A DNA stretch of 64,000 bases from CAZNUM01 sp964539305. GTDB taxonomy: Bacteria > Fidelibacterota > Marinisomatia > Marinisomatales > TCS55. Where the stretch lies: the NCBI GenBank assembly GCA_964539305.1, contig CAZIIM010000005.1, positions 1-64,000 of the forward strand, written 5' to 3'. Of the stretch, positions 23,864 through 31,278 are shown piece after piece (within the stretch, counting starts at the first letter, position 1; every line of letters begins with the position of its first letter). Both the position numbers and the translations under genes were made by a program. Below the pieces are notes generated by a model that saw only the letters and a program-made list of their open reading frames with translations, had not been told where the DNA came from and searched no databases.

Positions 23864-23946
23864 AAGGTGCAGCGGACACCTACTCCATCTGATTTGCAAT
23901 ACCCTCCTTTATAACCTCCTCCTTAAATCAGAGTCTGCTGCACCTT
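23864..23946 (+). other. Long compound hairpin with CCTCC-rich loop downstream of hmuY
   Basis: Outer stem: left arm 23864-23877 pairs with 23933-23946 at 13 of 14 positions (AAGGTGCAGC...GCTGCACCTT). Inner stem: TCTGATTT (23888-23895) with AAATCAGA (23925-23932), 8 bp perfect. The loop 23896-23924 contains CCTCC three times, matching the anti-Shine-Dalgarno core. No T-run follows, so it is not a plain terminator. It could be a 3' UTR stabiliser, an sRNA or a remnant repeat. Confidence 0.55.
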
Positions 23947-23983
23947 TCCATTATTCAGTGCTGCCACCATCATGAGGTAAGTT

Positions 23984-24718
23984 ATGACATCCGCCCAACC
24001 TTTTATTCACTATCTCCCCGTCGCCACGACACTTTTATCCCTTTGTTTCAGTGCGGTCATATTCAGACGCTTTCTGTTAAAAGGGGGTGGAAACCATCTG
24101 TTGTGGTGGAGCCTGGGGGTATTTGTCTACGGACTGGGAACCGCTTCAGAGGCCTATTTTACGCTCTGGGGCTGGAGCAACGCTGTTTTTAGAATCTGGT
24201 ATGTTGTCGGGGCATTAATGGGAGGTGTACTTCTGGCCCAGGGAACGGTCTGGTTATTGTTAAAGCGAAAAACGGCCGTACGGTTATCGACTGTTCTAGT
24301 GGTAGTCCTGACGTTTGCGACGGGCTTTGTGCTGGCCAGTCCCTTAAATCTTTCACGGGCCAACCCTCATCTGCCGAATGGAGATGTATTCGTGTGGCAG
24401 TGGGTACGCTATTTCAGTCCTTTTATTAACACCTATGCTCTCATTTTTCTGGTGGGAGGCGCTATTTATTCAGCCTGGAAATTTTACGGGTTATCCATCG
24501 ACCGGGGTTCCAAGCAGGCGTATTTCAAGGATAAATATATCGGAAATATTTTTATTGCCGCTGGTGCTTTATTGCCGGGGCTGGGAGGTCTCAGCAGTCG
24601 CCTGGGTCATACCGAAATCCTGTATTTAACAGAAATCTGTGGTCTTTTTCTGATCTGGGTAGGATACTGGTTTAATATCCGGCGGCGGGAAGTTCAGTCC
24701 TCAACCAAGCCCAGCTGA
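23984..24718 (+). CDS. Seven-helix integral membrane protein, function unknown
   Basis: 244 residues with about seven hydrophobic segments: LPVATTLLSLCFSAVIF, LWWSLGVFVYGLGTA, AVFRIWYVVGALMGGVLLAQGTVWLLL, LSTVLVVVLTFATGFVLA, FINTYALIFLVGGAIYSAW, GNIFIAAGALLPGLGG, ILYLTEICGLFLIWVGYW. Short basic loops (RRFLLKGGG, RRREVQ) point to positive-inside orientation. I recognise no functional domain; 7-TM proteins of this size occur as unnamed families in FCB bacteria. It may follow the heme genes by proximity only, since a large hairpin lies between. The 3' end overlaps the convergent amidohydrolase by 25 bases. Confidence 0.7.
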   Translation: MTSAQPFIHYLPVATTLLSLCFSAVIFRRFLLKGGGNHLLWWSLGVFVYGLGTASEAYFTLWGWSNAVFRIWYVVGALMGGVLLAQGTVWLLLKRKTAVRLSTVLVVVLTFATGFVLASPLNLSRANPHLPNGDVFVWQWVRYFSPFINTYALIFLVGGAIYSAWKFYGLSIDRGSKQAYFKDKYIGNIFIAAGALLPGLGGLSSRLGHTEILYLTEICGLFLIWVGYWFNIRRREVQSSTKPS

Positions 24719-26025
24719 CGGTATTTCTTCCGGTATTTCCGGTAGAGGATTTTATGCCGGTCCCGCATATCCACTTTTTTCCCCTGGATATAGCACTGTG
24801 CAACATGGGTCCGGGCATCCAGGGGATCCCCATCCGCAATAAACAGGGTGGCGTCTTTTCCCACGGCTAGGGAGCCAACCCGATCGGCCACACCCAGGAT
24901 TTCAGCGGGAAAGAGGGTCACCGCTTTCAGGGCAACCTCCTGTGGCAGGCCAAAAGCGGCCGCCATGGCGGCGTGGTAAGGTAAATTGCGCTGGTGGGGT
25001 GTTTCAAAGGCACTCCCGGAGGCGGCGATGCAGAACTGAATACCTGCTTTATATAATATGGCCGGTGTCTTATAGGTCTGGTCATAATCCTCGTACCGGC
25101 GGTAAGGTAGGGACAGAACACTTTCATAGATCACAGGAATCTGATTCTTTTTTAACAATTCCAGCGTGCGCCAGGCATCCCGGCCACCGACAATAATAAT
25201 TTTCACCTGTTGTCTCTGAGACCAATGGACGGCCGCCTCGATCTGACGGACCTCATTGGCGTGGATGAAAATGGGTTTTTCACCGGAGATAAAGGGCAGC
25301 ATACTTTCCAGACGTATATCCAGGTCCTGGCGGTGACGGGCCTCTTTTGGATTCACTTTCCGCAGCCGGGCGTAGGCCCGGGCCTGATCCATAAAATTAT
25401 CCAAAGACTGAAGTTGCTTTTGTCGTTCCTCCTTCTGTTTTTTAAGAGATTTTTTGGCTTTGGGGTTCAGATTTAACGTCATTTTCGGCCAGTGGATATG
25501 AAGACCCGTAGGGTGTTTCAAGGTGGCATTCTCCCAGGTCCACCCATCCAGCATCATCAGTGATGATTGGCCTGAAATGAGGCCGGATGAAGGGGTGACA
25601 TTGGCAAGCAGGACACCATTGGAACGGGTTACGGGGATAATTTCGGAATCGGGGTTGTAGCTCACATTGGCCCGGACATTGGGGTTCAGCTGCCCTTTTT
25701 CGGCAAAATCTGCCGTCGCTTTAACCGCCTGGATTTCCACCAGACCGATGGAAGTAACGGCACTGATCATGCCCGGGTAAACGTGTTTTCCATTCAGGTC
25801 GATTACCTCTGTGTTTTCAGACGGTATGATCCGTTTCCGGATGGCAATGATTTTACCACCGTCAAATAAGATGGATCCGTTAACCAGTGTACTGTCTTCC
25901 AGGGTATGGATGACGCCGTTTTTCAGCAGGATGGGGTGATCCTGTGGGGGCGCCGGAATTGGGTCTGAAGCCCAAAGGACTGTGGCGAAGAACGTCAGCT
26001 GAAGGTGGAAGAAATATTTATTCAT
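24694..26025 (-). CDS. Amidohydrolase-superfamily protein, exported, lacking the HxH metal motif
   Basis: 443 residues from ATG 26025 (preferred over an upstream in-frame start at 26052 because it begins with the signal NKYFFHLQLTFFATVLWAS). The composite N-terminal beta domain (LLKNGVIHTLEDSTLVNGSILFDGGKIIAI) leads to KHVYPGMIS, where active amidohydrolases have PGxxDxHxH; here the metal-binding His pair is replaced (AVTSIGLVE). A later FIHANEV His remains. The C-terminal ILGVADRVGSLAVGKDATLFIADGDPL is canonical. It is likely a non-catalytic or altered partner of the tandem protein upstream, whose stop it overlaps by 8 bases. A Lys/Gln/Glu-rich helix (KKSLKKQKEERQKQLQ, about residue 200) is unusual. 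Confidence 0.85.
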   Translation of the reverse strand: MNKYFFHLQLTFFATVLWASDPIPAPPQDHPILLKNGVIHTLEDSTLVNGSILFDGGKIIAIRKRIIPSENTEVIDLNGKHVYPGMISAVTSIGLVEIQAVKATADFAEKGQLNPNVRANVSYNPDSEIIPVTRSNGVLLANVTPSSGLISGQSSLMMLDGWTWENATLKHPTGLHIHWPKMTLNLNPKAKKSLKKQKEERQKQLQSLDNFMDQARAYARLRKVNPKEARHRQDLDIRLESMLPFISGEKPIFIHANEVRQIEAAVHWSQRQQVKIIIVGGRDAWRTLELLKKNQIPVIYESVLSLPYRRYEDYDQTYKTPAILYKAGIQFCIAASGSAFETPHQRNLPYHAAMAAAFGLPQEVALKAVTLFPAEILGVADRVGSLAVGKDATLFIADGDPLDARTHVAQCYIQGKKVDMRDRHKILYRKYRKKYRQLGLVED

Positions 26026-29017
26026 GGAAGATGAAGCCTCCCATACGATCATTGGTACAGGAATAATACCCTGGATCGGCGTTGTCCGGTTTCATTGGTG
26101 TGTTGCCATCGTCCGGGAACTTCAGGATTTTCTGGATCAGTTTCTGGCGTAGGTGGGCATCCCGTTCCCGATAGTACTGGTCCTGCTCCCGGGAAAAATA
26201 TTGTCTTCCTTGAATCCAGGTCTGCTCGCACACGGTATAGGTCGAAAGGGGATGGCCGCTCCAGATGACAAAGTCGGCATCTTTTCCCACCTCCAGCGAT
26301 CCCACCCACCGATCGATTTTTAACTGTCTGGCGGGGTTGATGGTCACCAGCTTGAGGGCTTCTTCTTCGCTTAAATTACCATATTTTACCGCTTTGGCGG
26401 CCTCCAGATTCAACCTCCGGGCCAGTTCATCACTGTCGGAATTGAAGGAGACATTCACACCCACTTGATGCATGAGGGCACCATTGTAGGGAATGGCATC
26501 AATGACTTCATATTTATAATTCCACCAGTCAGAAAAAGTGGAGGCGGTGCCGCCGTGTTCCTTGATACGCTCTGCCACTTTATAGCCCTCCAGAACATGC
26601 TGGAAGATGCCAACCTTAAACCCGAAATCTTCCGCAATCCGGGTCATCATCAGAATTTCATCCTGGCGGTAGGAATGGACATTCACTTCCCGTTTTCCTT
26701 CCAGAATCTCCACCAGGGCCTCCAGTTCCAGGTTACGACGGGGAGGAATGGTCGTTCGCTGTAATTGACTATTCCGGTTGTAGGTCTGCCACCGTTTGCG
26801 GTAATCGACGGCGGCCTGAAAGGCATCGCGTATGATCTGTTCCACACCCATCCGCGTTTTCGGGTAACGATTGGTGGGATCGTTCCAGTTGGACCGTTTC
26901 ACATTTTCACCCAGGGCCAGTTTTATTCCCGGAGGCGCCTTCCTGAATATTAAGCCTTTCGGATCGGAACCCCATCTCAGTCTCAGAATAACCGTCTGGC
27001 CGCCAATCGGGTTGGCAGAGCCGTGAAGTAAGTTAACCACCGTCAAGCCTCCTGCCAGACCGCGGTAAAGGGAAATGGCATCGGAATTAATTACATCCTG
27101 CATCCGAACTTCAGCCGTGACACTTTCAAACCCTTCATTAATGGAGGCACCGGCCATGTGACTGTGGGCATCAATAATCCCCGGTGTCACGTGTTTCCCC
27201 CGTCCGTCAATGACCAGGGCCTTGCCCCCGGAAATGGAAATATTCCGGGCGATTCGTTTTACTTTTCCATCCTGAAATAAAATATCCCACCCTTTCAGGA
27301 TTCCTTTCGGACCGCACGTCCAGATGGTGGCGTCATTGACCAGGACAAGATGAGGACGATTCGGTTCCCGCTCCAGGCCAAAGGCTCCTTCAGGATACAC
27401 GACTCGCAGATCACTGCTTTTTTCGGGAGGAAATCTCCTGAGCGTATCCTCATAGGCAGAATCCAGGGTCGCCGTCCACACGGTGATGGCGCCGTCCGGG
27501 GAGACCATTTGACCGGAGGCTTTCTCCTCCAGAATGGTACCACTGAACCGCGTAACGCCTGCCTGCAAACCCGTATCCGCTTCCAGGGACCAGGAGAGGC
27601 GGTCCCGCTCCAGTTCAATGTGTTGGAGATCAAATTGAAGGGTATCTATTTTAAGCATTCCGCTGAACCGGGAATCTTTTTTTCTGAATTCCAATTGCCA
27701 ATGTTGGTCATTAACATTCAGGCTCCATTTCCCGGCCAGGTGAACCAGGGGTTCCGGTTCCACCACAAATTCATCCCCATCGATCCAGACCGCCCGGACC
27801 GGTCCATCGCTTTCAAAATAATCCCCCTCTACCACTGTCAGATTCGCCAGGTACCCCGGTTCGATTTTCCCCAGTTGATCGCTGACCTGGAATTTTTCCG
27901 CAGGAATCGTTGTGAGGGCGGCCAGGGCGGCCTGTTTCGGAAATCCCCTTTGAACCGTTTTAATCAGATTTTTCCGGAACTGTTTCCTGTCTTTCAAGTC
28001 GGAACTGGTGAGGGAGAAGGTGTAACCGGCTTCCAGGAGTTTCAGGGGATTGTCCGGAGCCAGATCCCAGTGTTTCAGTTGCTCCGTCGTGTATTGCAGG
28101 GCCTCTTGGGGATCGGCTACATTCGGTTTTCCCGGGAAATTCAGCGGAAGGATGATGAAGGGGTCCGATTCCCCGATCTCCTGGATTCGGCGGTATTCGT
28201 AACCGTTTCCTTTTAACCAGAAAGTCAGATCAAATTCGTCCGCAATGGCGCCGGCCCTCAAACTGTACAGTTCATCCCGAGTGCGGAAGATAAAGGGTTT
28301 GGAGCGTTCCAGGGCCTGATTCAAAGCTGCCAGGGAACGGTCCTGCTGAATCGGTTCATTCCCCTCGGGATGTTTTTTTAAAATGGCGAGTGCTTTCCCG
28401 TACCACTGGGCGTCATAGAGTCCCTGCCGGATGAAGGCAATGGCGCCCAACAGGGAGGTGGGATATTCCTTTGCTCCCCAACCACCATAATGAAAGTCAA
28501 TGACCTGTCCCACTGCCGGATTCAGGATTTGAGCCTTTCCTGAAAGCTGAACCAGTGCTGATTGACCTTCAAAAATGCCCGATTGGGGTGTCAGGTGAGC
28601 CACCGTAAAGCCCAGTTTCTGCAGTGCTTCCAGGTTCGTTTTCTTCGGTTTGAACTGGTCCATGACCTGAAGGAAAGCCCGCATGTTGGAGTTCCAGTTA
28701 TCCCGGAGGGAGGTGTCTTTTACGGTTGTTTTAACATCCAGCCAGCTCTCCAGGAAGCCCGCATAGACGTGTTTACCCTTTAAATCAATGAAGGTGGCTT
28801 CCGGCGGGATTGGAATGGTCTCACCCACGGCTTCGATAATGCCGTTTCGCAGCAGAATGGTTCCATTTTCTAAAGTTTTTTCAGGCGTTAGATGGATTAC
28901 GCCGTTGGTAAGGGCCCAGGTCCGGGGGGGATTGGTGTGGAGGTCTTTCGGCGGAGCCGTCTGGCTGTGGATCCCGGAAACAAGGATCCCGATGATCAGG
29001 AAGAAGCGTTGGATCAT
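26018..29017 (-). CDS. Tandem amidohydrolase: degenerate N-terminal copy plus intact C-terminal copy, exported
   Basis: 999 residues with a signal peptide (RFFLIIGILVSGIHSQ). Residues about 30-425 form a first amidohydrolase-like unit whose KHVYAGFLESWLDV lacks the HxH pair. Residues about 430-530 are a beta-rich insert (WSLNVNDQHWQLEFRKKDSRFSGMLKI). Residues about 545-965 form a second unit with intact ligands: GIIDAHSHMAG, EVNVHSYRQDE, IFQHVLEGYK and FNSDSDE. These proteins are probably periplasmic hydrolases (imidazolonepropionase/prolidase-like), of unknown substrate. The paralogue at 24694 follows with an 8-base overlap and may form a complex with it. Confidence 0.88.
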   Translation of the reverse strand: MIQRFFLIIGILVSGIHSQTAPPKDLHTNPPRTWALTNGVIHLTPEKTLENGTILLRNGIIEAVGETIPIPPEATFIDLKGKHVYAGFLESWLDVKTTVKDTSLRDNWNSNMRAFLQVMDQFKPKKTNLEALQKLGFTVAHLTPQSGIFEGQSALVQLSGKAQILNPAVGQVIDFHYGGWGAKEYPTSLLGAIAFIRQGLYDAQWYGKALAILKKHPEGNEPIQQDRSLAALNQALERSKPFIFRTRDELYSLRAGAIADEFDLTFWLKGNGYEYRRIQEIGESDPFIILPLNFPGKPNVADPQEALQYTTEQLKHWDLAPDNPLKLLEAGYTFSLTSSDLKDRKQFRKNLIKTVQRGFPKQAALAALTTIPAEKFQVSDQLGKIEPGYLANLTVVEGDYFESDGPVRAVWIDGDEFVVEPEPLVHLAGKWSLNVNDQHWQLEFRKKDSRFSGMLKIDTLQFDLQHIELERDRLSWSLEADTGLQAGVTRFSGTILEEKASGQMVSPDGAITVWTATLDSAYEDTLRRFPPEKSSDLRVVYPEGAFGLEREPNRPHLVLVNDATIWTCGPKGILKGWDILFQDGKVKRIARNISISGGKALVIDGRGKHVTPGIIDAHSHMAGASINEGFESVTAEVRMQDVINSDAISLYRGLAGGLTVVNLLHGSANPIGGQTVILRLRWGSDPKGLIFRKAPPGIKLALGENVKRSNWNDPTNRYPKTRMGVEQIIRDAFQAAVDYRKRWQTYNRNSQLQRTTIPPRRNLELEALVEILEGKREVNVHSYRQDEILMMTRIAEDFGFKVGIFQHVLEGYKVAERIKEHGGTASTFSDWWNYKYEVIDAIPYNGALMHQVGVNVSFNSDSDELARRLNLEAAKAVKYGNLSEEEALKLVTINPARQLKIDRWVGSLEVGKDADFVIWSGHPLSTYTVCEQTWIQGRQYFSREQDQYYRERDAHLRQKLIQKILKFPDDGNTPMKPDNADPGYYSCTNDRMGGFIFHE

Positions 29018-29027
29018 AAGAACTGTG

Positions 29028-29837
29028 TTAGAAATTAGGTCCTTTCAAGTGAGCCTGGGTGATGTTTTCTATCAAATAGGAATAGGCATCCTCCACACTG
29101 TCGGAGCAGTGGAAGAGTTGAAGGTCCGCTTCAGCAATGACGCCCCGGTCCACCAGAAAATCCCAGTTGATGACCTGGTCCCAGAAGTCGGTGTCAAACA
29201 GGACTACCGGAATTTTCTTTTTGATCTTTTTCGTTTGGATCAGGGTCAGGACCTCCATCATTTCATCCATGGTCCCAAACCCGCCCGGCCAGACCACCAG
29301 AGCCTTGGCTTGGTAGAGGAACCAGAATTTTCGCATGAAAAAGTAGTGGAAATTGATTTCCAGATCCTCCGATATCCAGGGATTCCCGTGTTGTTCATTG
29401 GGCAGGGTAATGCTGAGGCCCACAGCCAGTCCCTTGGCTTCCTGGGCGCCCCGATTGGCCGCTTCCATAATGCCGGGTCCGCCGCCGGAAGTTATGATAA
29501 AGCGTTTCTTCCCGTTTTTAAGGCTCTTGCTCCACACGGTTAGCTTGAACGCCAGTTCCCGGGCCGCTTCATAATAGCGGCTCATTTCCAGATCCCGTTC
29601 CAGAATTTTACGTTCGGAAGGATTCAGATTGGTCCCTGCCGAATCGAACGACGCTTGAGCTTCCTCCCGTGATTGAATCCGCGCCGAGCCGAAAAAGACA
29701 ATTGTGTCCTGAATCTTCTTTTTCCGAAGCCGTTGCAACGGACCAAAATATTCAGACAAAATCCGAATGGAGCGGGCATCCGGACTGGCCAGGAAATCGG
29801 TATTGAAATAAAAACGGTCTTTATTCTTTGATGTCAT
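29028..29837 (-). CDS. LOG-family protein (Rossmann-fold, TIGR00730-like nucleotide phosphoribohydrolase)
   Basis: 269 residues. The two signature blocks are present: GGGPGIMEAANRGAQEA (about residue 118) and VVWPGGFGTMDEMMEVLTLIQT (about residue 184), i.e. PGGxGTxxE with the catalytic Arg/Glu of LOG enzymes. These enzymes split nucleoside monophosphates into base and ribose 5-phosphate; older databases call them lysine decarboxylases. The N-terminal extension of about 50 residues is longer than in the small plant LOG type. It is upstream of the tandem amidohydrolase by 10 bases, so probably co-transcribed. Confidence 0.9.
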   Translation of the reverse strand: MTSKNKDRFYFNTDFLASPDARSIRILSEYFGPLQRLRKKKIQDTIVFFGSARIQSREEAQASFDSAGTNLNPSERKILERDLEMSRYYEAARELAFKLTVWSKSLKNGKKRFIITSGGGPGIMEAANRGAQEAKGLAVGLSITLPNEQHGNPWISEDLEINFHYFFMRKFWFLYQAKALVVWPGGFGTMDEMMEVLTLIQTKKIKKKIPVVLFDTDFWDQVINWDFLVDRGVIAEADLQLFHCSDSVEDAYSYLIENITQAHLKGPNF

Positions 29838-29952
29838 GATTTAATGCCTTTTAAAAAGTGGAAGTTAGTTTCATTTGGGTTTAAGGCTAAAATGAAAAAA
29901 GAATTTTTCTCCTGCGGTTGATCCGGGGTGACTGGACGATGTATTTTGATTC

Positions 29953-30294
29953 ATGCCCAAGGGATTATTCATGGTCATATTCCTGCTGTATGCCTGCGCT
30001 CCGCCGCCGCCGGAACCTTTTAAGGCCCCTCCGACAAAACAATCCAGTCCACAATCGGCACCCTCTTTGCTTGACCAGGGTTTGCTGACCGAATACGATA
30101 TCTGGGAATTTTTAAAGACGCAACCAAACGAGCAGGCCGTTGTCGAAATGCTGGGGTTGCCCGATTCCGTCTGGGTCAGTGATGAAGAACCCTATTATGT
30201 CTTGTATTACTACATCCCCCATTTACAGGACTATAACTCCATCGTTCTGGACCAGAAACAACATAAAGTGTTGGAATTTGAATGGGATGAATAA
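29953..30294 (+). CDS. Small lipoprotein, BamE/SmpA-like by pattern
   Basis: 113 residues. Lipoprotein signal FMVIFLLYAC with lipidated Cys at about residue 15, then a proline-rich linker (PPPPEPFKAPP). The mature domain MLGLPDSVWVSDEEPYYVLYYYIP...NSIVLDQKQHKVLEFEWDE recalls the short SmpA/OmlA/BamE fold (helix, LGxPD turn, then beta hairpin with a final hydrophobic-acidic strand). This is pattern resemblance only. It is divergent from the LOG gene and monocistronic. Confidence 0.65.
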   Translation: MPKGLFMVIFLLYACAPPPPEPFKAPPTKQSSPQSAPSLLDQGLLTEYDIWEFLKTQPNEQAVVEMLGLPDSVWVSDEEPYYVLYYYIPHLQDYNSIVLDQKQHKVLEFEWDE

Positions 30295-30326
30295 ACCGAG
30301 ATATAAAAATCATTCCAATTATTAAA

Positions 30327-30352
30327 CCAGCCCCCTCAAAGAAGGAGGCTGG
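30327..30352 (-). terminator. Hairpin between convergent genes, probable terminator for yceI
   Basis: CCAGCC (30327-30332) pairs with GGCTGG (30347-30352), with further CCT/AGG pairing inside. Read on the minus strand the stem is followed by TTTAATAATT, a weak U-rich tract, as expected behind the leftward gene ending at 30445. Adjacent 30353-30444 holds GC-rich imperfect repeats (CACACCCGAAAGGCGGCGTG) but no gene. Confidence 0.5.
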
Positions 30353-30444
30353 TAACGGCGTGTCACCACACCCGAAAGGCGGCGTGAACGAGTGGCAGGC
30401 TTTTTACAATGCCTTACCTTTTAATATATCTGATAATGGGACGA

Positions 30445-30984
30445 TCAATTTTGGGGAACGGAAACATCAAAGGACATTTCCACATGATCCAGGACTTTCA
30501 TGGGTCCCATCCCGGGGCGGGAGAGGTCAAATTCGGAAAGAGTGATCCTGGTAGAACCAGTGGCTTTGAGTGTTCCATCCTCATTTACCAGGGTTACGGT
30601 CAGCTCATGGGGTCGTTCAACACCATTGATGGTTAATGTTCCGTTCAGGGTATATTCTCCCGGCTGGAAGGGATAATTGAACTCGGCAGAATAAATGATA
30701 TTCGGATATTCCTTGATATCAAACATACTGGCGCGCATGTGCATATTCCTCAGGCCGATGTTCGTGGAAATATCTTTCACCGGAACGGTCACCAATAAAC
30801 TTCTGACACCGGCATCACTGGGATCCGTGATTTGAATGTCGAATGTCTGGGCAATAACCGGGAAGTCATGGGTGCGGGCATGACCCTCGCCGCTGAGCGT
30901 TCCCTGGGTTTGGTTAATAACGAGCGCTCCAACCACCAAAGCGGGGAGTAACAATCCGGTCATGAGAATAGTTTTGAATTTCAT
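30445..30984 (-). CDS. YceI-family periplasmic protein
   Basis: 179 residues with a signal peptide (ILMTGLLLPALVVGALV). YceI lipocalin-like barrel: F-I-rich strand after the signal, SLLVTVPVKDISTN, NMHMRASMFDIKEYPNIIYSA (the conserved D-x-x-x-Y/F-P-x-I block), GEYTLNGTLTINGVERPHELTV, FDLSRPGMGPMKVLDHVEMSFDV. YceI proteins bind polyisoprenoid-type lipids in the periplasm. It is monocistronic and divergent from the large CBM9 protein. Confidence 0.9.
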   Translation of the reverse strand: MKFKTILMTGLLLPALVVGALVINQTQGTLSGEGHARTHDFPVIAQTFDIQITDPSDAGVRSLLVTVPVKDISTNIGLRNMHMRASMFDIKEYPNIIYSAEFNYPFQPGEYTLNGTLTINGVERPHELTVTLVNEDGTLKATGSTRITLSEFDLSRPGMGPMKVLDHVEMSFDVSVPQN

Positions 30985-31014
30985 TGTGTCCTCTAATTTA
31001 TTTTATTTTTAAAC

Positions 31015-31058
31015 GTGATTCTTGTGACTGAACTCAGTCTACAGATGTTCTGAATCAC
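31015..31058. promoter_or_regulatory. Nested inverted repeats between yceI and the CBM9 gene
   Basis: Outer arms GTGATTC (31015-31021) and GAATCAC (31052-31058); inner arms GACTG (31026-31030) and CAGTC (31035-31039), all perfect. The inner arms equal the half-sites of the fad operator (20250-20261) but with a 4-base centre. It lies about 30 bases upstream of yceI, so an operator or 5' UTR hairpin is possible. The rest of this 294-base divergent region (30985-31278) shows no gene I can support. Confidence 0.4.
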
Positions 31059-31278
31059 AGCGAGATACTAAGATGAATTCCGGATCCGAATCTGTCGCCC
31101 TTGTGACTAAAGTATTTTCCGTTGCTTTTAAAAATGTAAATTCCAATCATCATTAAGGTATATCGTTGAAACCTTTGAGGGGAGATTTCCCTGTGTGACA
31201 ACTTTTTGTTATTGGCGGGGTCAAAGCAGAAAAAGTCAAAATCCACTGTTCAGTCTTAAAATTGATTATGGAGTCTTT

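Noticed and set aside
30353..30444. GC-rich stretch with CACACCCGAAAGGCGGCGTG looked like a riboswitch or small RNA
   Set aside because: It does not fit any riboswitch consensus I know, lies between convergent genes, and pairing is imperfect.
31055..31246. Minus-strand 63-codon open frame ending like an outer-membrane barrel strand
   Set aside because: No start signal or signal peptide, covers the promoter region of the CBM9 gene; too short to support as a gene remnant.
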